Source: Cyclostephanos tholiformis
Taxonomy: Eukaryota; Bacillariophyta; Thalassiosirophyceae; Thalassiosirales; Thalassiosiraceae
Direction of reading: 5' to 3'
NCBI GenBank assembly: GCA_036939975.1
Contig: JALLPB010001803.1
Span: 1 to 13,771 of the forward strand
Length of the DNA stretch: 13,771 nucleotides
Shown: positions 6,921 to 13,771 of the stretch, piece after piece
Numbering within the stretch: position 1 is the stretch's first letter
Layout of the letters: each line of letters begins with the position of its first letter
The notes under the pieces: generated by a model
Seen by the model: only the letters and a program-made list of their open reading frames with translations
Told to the model about the DNA's origin: nothing
The model's database searches: none
Position numbers and translations under genes: made by a program

Positions 6921-8752
6921 CAATTTCACACCCTCAAATGCTTTGCCCCCAAAGACCCTGCGTCACTCACACGTGAGGACCGCCGCAATGCGCTCACATC
7001 CCTCATGTTCCTCACGGAGAAATGGGATGGTGAGGTGAAGGCACGTACTTGTGCTAATGGCAGTACCCAGCGCCAGCACATTGCAAAGGACGAGGCGACT
7101 TCCCCTACTGTGACCACCGAAGTCATTTTTATTCAGAGCACTATATTTGCCCACGAACACCGAGATGTTGCCACGTGCAATATCCCGGGGGCCTTTCTTC
7201 ACGCTGACAATCCGGACTAGGTACTCATGTGACTGGATGGGATTCTTGCTGAGTTAATGGTCAAGGTTGCACCGAACATATACAGAAAATATGTTACTCA
7301 GAACACTAAAGGTAAACCGGTATTGTACGTCCAGGTCGAAAAGGCTGTTTACGGGATGATGAAAAGCGCACTACTATTTTACCGAAAACTGGTTGCGGAT
7401 CTTTTCTCCATTGGCTTCACCATCAATCCTTACGACCCATGTGTCGCGAATAATATTATCGACGGACGCCAATTCACAATTTGCTGGCACGTGGACGACT
7501 TACTCCTTGGACATGTCGACAGCAAGGTTGTTTCCATCTTCATTGACTGGCTCGCACAACAATATGATACGCCTAATAAAAAACTCAAGGCCACGCGTGG
7601 GTCCACTCATCAATATCTGGGTATGAATATTGTCTTCTCTCACCATGGCTCAGTTCAATTCTACATGATCCCATACATCGACAAAATCATTACCAATTTC
7701 CCGGAGCGTATCACGGGCCACACGTCCTCCCCCCCAGCCGATCACCTCTTCCAGGTTCGCCATATCACAGAAACCAACCTTCTCCCTGACGACCAAGCTA
7801 TTGCATTCCACCACACCACCGCCCAACTACTTTTTCTTTCTCGAGTTCGCCGAGACATTCAGACCACCATTGCTTTCCTTACCACACGTGTCAAATCACC
7901 TGATGAGGATGACTGGGGTAAGCTCAAACGTGTCCTTAAATATCTTCGCACGACGCGTCGTCTTCCTCTCTCCCTCTTTGCAGAATCCATATCCACAATC
8001 ATCTGGTATGTCGACGCATCACACCAAACTCATGATGACTGTAAAGGTCATACAGGCAGTCTCCTCACTTTTGGCAAAGGTGCTACTACTAGCTCATCGA
8101 TCAAATAAAAAATTCCTTCTAAAAGTTCCACTGAAACTGAACTCATCGGTCTGTACGACAAATCAGGTGACATTCTTTGGACACATCATCTCCTCCAACA
8201 TTGTCTTTCAGGACAATATGACTTGCGAAGAATGGTTATGTCTCCTGCTCCAAAAGAACAAAACATATCAAAGCCAAATATCTCTATATCAAGCACCATC
8301 ACACCTCTGGACGAATTAGATCTACAATATTGTCCAACAGAAGAAATGTGGGCCGATGTCCTTACCAAACCACTTCAAGGTTCGAAGTTCCGCAAATTCA
8401 GATCAACACTAATGAACTGCCTGAAAATTACTCGGAGGATCCTCCTTTCATTCCTCTCAAACCTATTTCATCTAATGTTCCGATAAAGACCCGAGCCGGC
8501 TCCATCAAGCTCAAGCCGTCCATGCCTTTACCGCGGGAGTCTGTTGCAGCACAAGTAGCTGATAGGAAGGCACAAGTAGCTGATACAAAAGTATCAGCTC
8601 ACCCGTCCAAGCGTGAGCGGGTTGTTCCAGTACCACTTAAGCCCACACGGAAGGATGTCAGCTGGCGTGACTCCCTCTTTCCACGTAAACACGCCCCAGC
8701 CAGCCATTCTTGCAGGCGTATCCGTGCTCGGATCCAACCCACTGCGGAGTAG
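6921..8752 (+). pseudogene. pol: Element Z reverse transcriptase and RNase H
   Basis: After a frameshift near 6920, RT runs from FHTLKCFAPKD through SLMFLTEKWDGEVKARTC. The first catalytic motif reads CNIPGAFLHAD: the codon at 7179-7181 is AAT (Asn) where RT needs Asp. Stops stand at 7218 (TAG) and 7230 (TGA). The frame then stays open from 7233 with AVYGMMKSALLFYRK and the catalytic WHVDDLLL (VDD at 7491-7499). The tether LLFLSRVRRDIQTTIAFLTTR precedes RNase H (WYVDASHQ, Asp 8013-8015; SSTETEL near 8130). A TAA stop at 8106-8108 and one or more indels near 8230-8310 break RNase H. The end motif EEMWADVLTKPLQGSKF is clear (about 8340-8390). A basic tail runs to TAG 8750-8752. Confidence 0.88.
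8549..8599. repeat. 16-bp tandem repeat followed by a perfect hairpin
   Basis: GCACAAGTAGCTGATA occurs at 8549-8564 and 8570-8585 (21-bp period; peptides AQVADRK and AQVADTK). The second copy flows into AGCTGATAC-AAAA-GTATCAGCT (8578-8599), a perfect 9-bp stem with a four-base loop, in the pol tail of Z. Confidence 0.65.
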
Positions 8753-8906
8753 TTCTTTTCGCCTCATTAAATATATTAATATCTCGAATACCCAATGTCA
8801 ATTCGTCGGAATAATATATTTAACCTCGTCTCAACATATTAATATATTTTACAGGGGGGGTCGTGGTCAACAACCGCCCACCCCACCCCTTCCCTCCCGA
8901 TCCAAA
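8753..8906 (+). repeat. Z LTR/leader region between pol and gag, AT-rich with 14-bp inverted repeat
   Basis: This stretch joins the end of Z pol to the start of Z gag, so it should hold the single LTR and leader of Z. AAATATATTAATAT (8769-8782) is perfectly inverted at 8836-8849. A CA at 8832-8833 just before the second arm could be the LTR end. A possible LTR start is TGTCA at 8655, preceded by the purine-rich ACGGAAGGA, which would overlap the pol tail. A G7 run (8854-8860) and a C-rich leader follow. The LTR borders cannot be proved because only one copy is present. Confidence 0.4.
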
Positions 8907-10057
8907 ATGGATGTCAAACCTGACATCAAACCCCCTCCCCCCAACAACAACAATAACAATTCTGGGGGGAATGATCGTCGCCGCAACGGACGCCGCTACA
9001 ACCGCAATCGCCATCAACAACAACATGCAACGGCTCCCCACGGTGGAAAATTTCGTGGTAAAATTAAGGACATCGCGGACGACGTATTCGACAACACCGG
9101 CCAAAATGATGCGGCCCTCTTCAACAAGTCTCTCAAGAATATAGTGGATTACCTCCAGCTCTCCCTCGGCAATGATGTGTCCAAGGCGGTTCGTAACATG
9201 GCACCCATCACCATTACCATCCCCCCCCCCCCGCGGGCGGCGCCGGACCCGAATGACAATACCAGAGTGCTACCAATTTCTGAAGTCGATCTTTACCTGT
9301 GGAAACAGGACCACTCGAAGGCATTAAAGAGGAAAAATGACTACGAGGAACAACTTGCCAAGGCCTACATTATTATTATACAGCAATGTTCCCCAGCCCT
9401 TCGAAACGACCTAAATGCTGAAAAAACATTCCCCACAGTTCGCTCCAATCAAGATCCCCTCGCCCTCCTGAAGCTTATTCAAGGCCTTTGCTGCTCATAT
9501 GATTCAAAGGTTCAGAGCGTTATGGCGACGGTGGCCTCCCACAAACGCCTCTACACCTACTACCAACGAGATGGCGTCGACAACCACACTTATCACCGGG
9601 AATTCCTGTCCTTCGTGGAAACTATCAAGACCTACGGCGGCCTTGGCGCTGTCGGCATCATCCCGGTCTTCCTTCAAGAGAAAATCACCGAGCGTCATAA
9701 CCAGGGTCTCATTGCGGATGCCACCGCCCCCACAGACGACGAGCGTGCCCTTGCCATCGGCGCCGTCAGGGAGGAATACCTTGCTGCTCTGATGATAAGC
9801 GGCGCCAATCGGGAAAGATTCAGCGCCCTTCGCACCGACCTCCAGAACCAATATGGCTACGGTAACAACCTTTGCCCCACGACAACCAACCAGTGCTTGT
9901 CCCTACTCAATCGATGGACTGTTACCACCCCCTCCAGCTCCAAACGTGGCGACAATCACAATGCTCCCGTACAACCAAAGCAGGAGGAGAATGCGGCTCT
10001 TGTTTTTGCGCAAGATGGAGGATCCACACCTACGCCCTCGCCATCACGCGGGGATGC
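8907..10057 (+). CDS. gag: Element Z Gag, open but cut by LTR2
   Basis: The start chosen is the ATG at 8907, first residues MDVKPDIKPPPP. The open frame extends further upstream, to 8613, through LTR/leader sequence. About 383 residues run without a stop to the LTR2 border. The N-terminus is Pro/Asn-rich and basic (NNNNNNSGG, RRRNGRRYNRNR). The core begins GGKFRGKIKDIADDVFD, which I recognise as the conserved Gag start of diatom-type copia elements, and continues with LLKLIQGLCCSYDSKVQ and a helical C-terminal half. ENAALVFAQDGG near 10000 is where such Gags usually approach the knuckle. At 10058 the frame enters LTR2 and stops after 16 codons (10104-10106). The knuckle that should follow is at 5157-5198. 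Confidence 0.87.
10053..10057. repeat. Target-site duplication GATGC, copy next to LTR2
   Basis: It directly precedes LTR2 and matches 5049-5053. It marks the gag side of the Y-family insertion into Z. Confidence 0.8.
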
Positions 10058-10204
10058 TGAAGAAGAGCACCATAGTGGTGTTACAATCTACCTCTTAGAT
10101 TTATGAGCACAATGCTCTACTAGTCTATAGGGTACACTATTGTGCGGCTGTAGAAGCAGCGGGGGAAAGGCCAGACCGTAGGGCTTGGGGCGTACCAAGC
10201 TACA
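10058..10204 (-). repeat. LTR2: Y-family LTR, 147 bp, with mismatched flanks
   Basis: It has the same length as LTR1 and differs at five positions, all transitions (about 97 % identical). Plus strand it starts TGAAG and ends CTACA. The left flank is GATGC (Z) and the right flank is ATGTC (X pol). No Y internal sequence adjoins it on either side, so it stands as a solo or recombinant LTR whose two target duplications do not match. Confidence 0.88.
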
Positions 10205-11587
10205 ATGTCCGTGCTGTCGCACTGTCCGTGCGAAGTGTGAGGCGGTCAAATATTTGCCGGATGAAAGGGGTACGTTGTTCCGGTGTGATTTCGTCCAAAG
10301 TCGTTTTGAGTTTGTTGACGACTTCGTGTAGGTTTTCATTCCAAAGTAAAAATGGGACTTGGCAGTGTTGAGGGAAGAGCTCTGCCTAGCCGGAAATTCG
10401 ATATGCGCGAGTTTCGGGGACGAAGAAATGATTGCAGCGGTAGTGGTCTAATGACGGACCCACGCACCATGCATTGGTACCGTGACTTGCCCAAGATCCG
10501 CGGACTTCCGGGGCCTCGTAGATGACGGCCTTGCATCCGGGGGGTGCTAAAGGGTACCTGTTCCAATTGTACGGACCGTGGACGGCCTCGTACGCGGACA
10601 TCAAAGGGTCGGTTTGTGATGGTCAGAGCATGTTGAATGTGGTGACAACCTGTGGCGTGAGTCGATCTCTTAATTGGAGGGGGAAGTCGCAATCCGTGGT
10701 GGCGTCTGTATCGCCTTTTCCGCCGCATTGACATGATGATTATGGGGTTCAACAAGCAAGTTGGCACACACTTTTTTGGTGAGATATTGTTTAATCACAG
10801 TATTCACTTGATTGTCCATGATGTTGAGGTTAATTTTATACCCTTTCGATTCTAGGAGTTCAAATTGTTTTTGGTATTCAGAAAGGATAGCGTCGTCGGT
10901 GAAGTTGGCTAACGGGCTGGCCAATATGGCATTCGTCTCGTAGTGGTACACGACTAGGAAGCAAATGTTGCCCTCAAGCGACATGAAGGGGAATTTTCCG
11001 GTAAGGTCAGAGTAAATTGTTCCCGTATTTTTGTCTGCAAAGGCAGCAAAAACAAATACGTTGGAGACAGAGTCGGTGTCATCTTTGATCACATTTACAG
11101 GCTCCCCTTTCAGCGGGACGACGTTGGCTGTCGATGCAGACGATGCTTCCGAGCCGGCAGACGATGCCTTTGAGCCGTCATTGGCAAGTGGCAAGACGCC
11201 GGGTGCGACGCGTTGGGTACTTTGGATGCCGTGGCGTGGCCGTTTCATGTGTCCTTTGGCAGTGGCTGGACTTGGGTTGAGGAATTTCTTGACGCCAATG
11301 GCTGTCAAGTTGGGACACCCTTTCAAGTAGCCACGCTTGATAGCCTTGAGGAGAGTTGGTATTGCGGGGCTGCACAAAGATTGGTGTGCAAAATGGATGC
11401 TGTTGGCTTTTGTTCGTACGGTATGTGGGAATGATGCCACCTGGAGGGGTGTAGCGGCATGGGCAGCGGCAATAACGGGGGGCGCCGACGGATACTCCGA
11501 AGGCCGGGGTAGGGAGGTCATGCTTGCTGACCCCAACGGGAGGGTCCAGAGGTCGGTCTTGGGGTCTTTATCGCCGCATAAAATAAT
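10205..11587 (-). pseudogene. pol: Element X pre-integrase and integrase domains
   Basis: After a stop at 11588 the same frame continues with GDKDPKTDLWTLPL and the pre-integrase segment HFAHQSLCSPAIPTLLKAI (about 11395). The integrase core has its first Asp in GTIYSDLTGKFP (11006-11008), second Asp in NIMDNQ (10814-10816) and Glu in NAAEKAIQT (10718-10720): all three catalytic residues are present. A frameshift near 10700 follows. A TGA near 10627 interrupts NML-PSQTDP. The C-terminal domain is clear: SAYEAVHGPYNWNRYPLAPP, GTNAWCVGPSLDHYRCNHFF. A TAG near 10390 and the hinge (AELFPQHCQVPF, EVVNKLKTTLDEITPEQ) lead to LTR2. Both TGA stops could come from CGA by one C-to-T change. Confidence 0.88.
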
Positions 11588-12223
11588 TCAATCGTTGTAT
11601 TTTACAATGCACTCCCGTGTAGTGAATGTAACCTCGCACCCGGCTTCCGTGAGGACGCGGATACCAAAGAGGGAAGCAATCGACAGGTCGGGGATGATGT
11701 GGCCGGTGAGGGTCAATGGGAGGCCATCAATATTAATGTCGCACATATGTGTCGCCGTTACTATACGGCCATCAGCAAGGGCGACCTTCAAAGGTCGCAT
11801 CGTTGGTCGTCGATTGACGACGGGGCTACCCTCCATGACAAAGATTTGGGTTGCACCCGAATCCGCAATCGATAGTTGTGGAGGCAGAGTCACCATCCCT
11901 CCCGCGACGTCGAACGGCATGACATGGGTTAGAAACATTAGACATTTGTACCGTGACATCGTCATCATCGATGTGAGGTGACATTGTAATAAGGAAAGGT
12001 GACAGTGATGGTGCTAAACATTTAAGTGTAATGAATGTATTCGCCGCCCCTCCCCGTCACATGGGTGCCGGGAATTGAGTTTTGTGCCTGTTCCAAGTTG
12101 CACATGGATGGCCCAAATCGATGTATTGTGGCAATTGAAGTTGATATCGTGCGACACTTTACGGAGGTGGGGGGGGCAGGACATACTCGTGTGACCGTCG
12201 GCAATGTCAAAGCCACAAGAGTA
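11588..12223 (-). pseudogene. Element X zinc knuckle and retropepsin
   Basis: In the same frame as the second part of gag, the knuckle remainder YSCGFDIADGHTSMSC lies just after the TGA at 12224-12226. With a Cys in place of that stop it would be CX2CX7HX4C. A TAG at 12014-12016 separates it from the protease, whose active site is SIADSGATQIF (Asp codon 11861-11863). The flap-like VALADGRIVTATHMCD and the closing HIIPDLSIASLFGIRVL and EAGCEVTFT follow. The frame ends at TGA 11588-11590 but continues in frame into the integrase. The catalytic DSGA motif is intact; expression is blocked by stops. Confidence 0.85.
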
Positions 12224-13620
12224 TCATGCGTTCCAATTTGCGTACCTTTTCATGGTATTGGAGTATGGGGGTTGCTCATTTGGGGCCCTGGCGCCAACAT
12301 GGGGGAATCCAGGGGGCCCAATGGCCCTGTGCGGAGCGCCAAATCCACTCCCCGTCATGGGTGGAGGACGATAAGGTGGGACGCCGCCTGGGGTGCCGGG
12401 TGCGCGGAAGGTAGTACCGGGGAAACTACCTGCGGTGGGAGTGGGCAGAACTGCGATACCTGTTGGGGGAGATGGGTTACGCCCCCCTCCGAAACGGCCG
12501 GTCGAGGAGCGACCACGGCCATATCTGCGTCCGCCAGCATATGTGCGGCCCGTACCTCGACCGGCATCACTAACGTTGAATGCAACAGCATTCAATCCTT
12601 CGATGATGCCGTGTAGAGTGGCGTGGGTAGCATCTTGAACTGCGGCAAGGTGCGCGAGCTGTTGTTCCTGGCGCTTCGAAGCTGTTAGTTGGCTCTGAAA
12701 TGTCAGAGCAGCGACTTGTGTAGCAACGGTGGGGGTGGTCGAATTGTCATCATTGTCACTGTCGGTTCCCAGCGCGCCGTACGCGTTCTGGTAGGCGGGG
12801 GCATAGCCGTGGTCTCCTGTGGTTGGAGCCGTGGCGTTAAGTCGACGCTGGAACACCTCCTGAATCATCCAGCAGAGCGCGATCCATGTCTGATCGGCAA
12901 CGGCGAGGCGGTCCCATTCCTCATTCGCGTGTAAATGCCCGTGGTTAGGAGAAGGCGGATAGTGTTCATAACGATTTGGCGATCCGTGTACGGATTGCCT
13001 CCGATGATTGCAATCTCCGCGCAATTCTCGATTCGGCGGAATAAAACTTCGGGGGCATCCGCCAGCGAGTATGGGCGGCGGAACTCGTTGTCTTTCATTT
13101 CCAACGCGGCTGGTGTGGGTAAGCCATATGTGCTCGACAGTTGGTCGAGCATCGTGCGTATTTCCATCCCTGCGGGCCAACCGGCAACACCGGGAATGTT
13201 GCTAACTTGGAAGGCCTCGTTGACGCTCGTGCGAAGGGCCGCATAAAGCACCCTGTTGATATTTTGCCACAAATTGAAGTAGTGCTTTTTGCTTGCAAAC
13301 ACTGCATCGACTGTGGCCTGTTCTGTGCGGGTAAAAGGCGCGACATTGGTCAGGTCTACACGCGTGTATCGGGCGGCGGGGCTGGGGTCGATGGTGTCTT
13401 GAAATGCGGTTCCTCCCGTAATGAGTAGCGCATACATAGCGCGTGACATGGCGAGGCCCTTCCAACCGTGGTGGACGCTCTGTGGACATGGGAGGAGCTG
13501 CAGGGCTCGTTCAATGTGTACCCGAAGCGCACGTATGTTGATGGCGTTCGGGCGTGGGTCTAAAGAGGGAAGATGGCCTAGTGCGGCCGAAACTTCCTCG
13601 GTGGTGATCGTAGCATCCAT
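12224..13620 (-). pseudogene. gag: Element X Gag with one frameshift
   Basis: It starts at ATG 13620 (context AACAATGG). About 230 residues run in the first frame to RLLLTTGIYTR, then a one-base shift near 12930 moves the frame to EEWDRLAVADQTW and QRRLNATAPTTG. These belong together because the pair is the usual conserved end of this Gag type. The C-terminal third has a Gln-rich helix, an Arg/Gly-rich tract (GRGTGRTYAGGRRYGRGR) likely to bind RNA, a Pro/Gly-rich linker and MKRYANWNA. It ends at TGA 12224-12226, precisely where the first knuckle Cys should stand. So two small lesions split an otherwise complete Gag. Confidence 0.85.
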
Positions 13621-13771
13621 TGTTTATTTGATTGTCACGTCTAGCGTGGTGTAGAGTGAAGCGACTCGGTGTGAGCGGCGTGGGCAGCACTAGATGTAGT
13701 GCAAACTGATGGTCTTTCCGGGATACTTAGAACTGTTGAGAGTAACTAAGCGGCAAGGTGATTGCCATTGA
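13621..13771 (-). other. Element X 5' leader
   Basis: No coding sequence is evident. Minus strand it runs into the gag ATG at 13620 with a favourable AAACAATGG context. A perfect 6-bp stem GCACTA-GATG-TAGTGC lies at 13687-13702. The 5' LTR and primer-binding site were not identified and may begin near or beyond the window edge. Confidence 0.5.

Larger units (their letters stand above)
5049..10057 (+). mobile_element. Ty1/copia retrotransposon Z, circularly permuted (pol then gag)
   Basis: The plus strand carries zinc knuckle, protease, pre-integrase, integrase C-terminus, RT and RNase H (5054-8752), followed by gag (8907-10057). A normal copia element has gag first. The two ends of this block both carry GATGC, and joining them through one GATGC puts gag (codon phase at 10053) in frame with the knuckle (5157-5198) and protease. 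The block is therefore one element opened between gag and the knuckle, with its own LTR region (about 8655-8850) in the middle. Pol has at least nine stops or frameshifts plus loss of the integrase core, whereas gag is open. Confidence 0.85.
10205..13771 (-). mobile_element. Ty1/copia retrotransposon X, 5' half
   Basis: Minus strand: leader, gag (13620 to about 12224), knuckle and protease, pre-integrase and integrase. The pol frame is still open at 10205, where it meets LTR2, so X was interrupted in the integrase-to-RT hinge. RT and RNase H are absent from the window. The first five bases, ATGTC (10205-10209), are the expected target duplication of the Y-family insertion. Sequence motifs differ from Y and Z, so X is a third family. 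It has a gag frameshift and at least five premature stops. Confidence 0.88.

Noticed and set aside
8796..8853. TGTCA...TTTTACA as a complete 58-bp LTR of Z
   Set aside because: Too short for an LTR, no second copy in the window, and it would cut the inverted repeat.
9499..9851. Plus and minus frames within Z gag
   Set aside because: Both overlap the longer frame with a recognisable Gag core.
4902..10204. A single novel element with LTRs flanking a natural pol-gag order
   Set aside because: The LTRs face the minus-strand Y primer region and carry GATGC duplications inside Z. Joining through GATGC restores a normal gag-knuckle-protease frame, so the order is a rearrangement, not a new genome plan.
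11100..11180. Ser/Ala repeat (KASSAGSEASSAS) in X as a separate repeat protein
   Set aside because: It is a short low-complexity linker inside the integrase frame.
1..13771. Many overlapping open frames on the opposite strands (for example 70-414, 1624-2208, 4178-4843, 11337-11981 plus strand)
   Set aside because: They are antisense or shifted shadows of the Gag-Pol frames, with low-complexity Arg/Gly/Ala translation and no recognisable domain.

Overview
The window looks like eukaryotic, repeat-rich nuclear DNA. Nearly every base belongs to decayed Ty1/copia (Pseudoviridae) LTR retrotransposons. There is no bacterial operon, rRNA, tRNA, CRISPR array or convincing host gene. The Gag, integrase (IN) and reverse transcriptase (RT) signatures (HVDD-type and IVDDFG-type RT motifs, zinc knuckles with an X7 spacer) resemble copia families that I associate with diatoms and other stramenopile algae. 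That is from memory of the families and is not proven by the window. One ambiguous base (N at 1083) suggests a draft assembly.

Three unrelated copia families are present. Element Y (minus strand, 1-5048) reads from the right: LTR1 (4902-5048), leader, intact gag (4813-3554), then broken protease, IN, RT and RNase H running off the left edge. Element Z (plus strand, 5049-10057) is circularly permuted: zinc knuckle-protease-remnant IN-RT-RNase H come first (5054-8752), then a short AT-rich spacer, then an intact gag (8907-10057). Element X (minus strand, 10205-13771) has leader, gag, knuckle/protease and IN, and stops abruptly inside pol at the second LTR (LTR2, 10058-10204).

The junctions explain the layout. 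LTR1 and LTR2 are both 147 bp, start TG and end CA on the plus strand, and differ by five transitions. LTR1 is followed by GATGC and LTR2 is preceded by GATGC. Removing the LTR and one GATGC puts the end of Z gag in the same reading frame as the Z zinc knuckle and protease. So a Y-family element once inserted between gag and pol of Z with a 5-bp target duplication. On its other side LTR2 abuts ATGTC and the open reading frame of X. The simplest history is that Y inserted into X, and a one-LTR circle of Z (or an equivalent tandem) carrying a Y-family LTR then recombined into Y's LTR. This predicts that Y's missing LTR, left of the window, is followed by ATGTC and the RT half of X.

The most interesting local signal is at the Y LTR. 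The 14 bases abutting the LTR, where a primer-binding site should be, are a perfect complement of a 14-base stretch inside the LTR. That stretch begins about 28 bases after a TATA-like motif. This is the geometry of Tf1-type self-primed reverse transcription, in a copia-type element.
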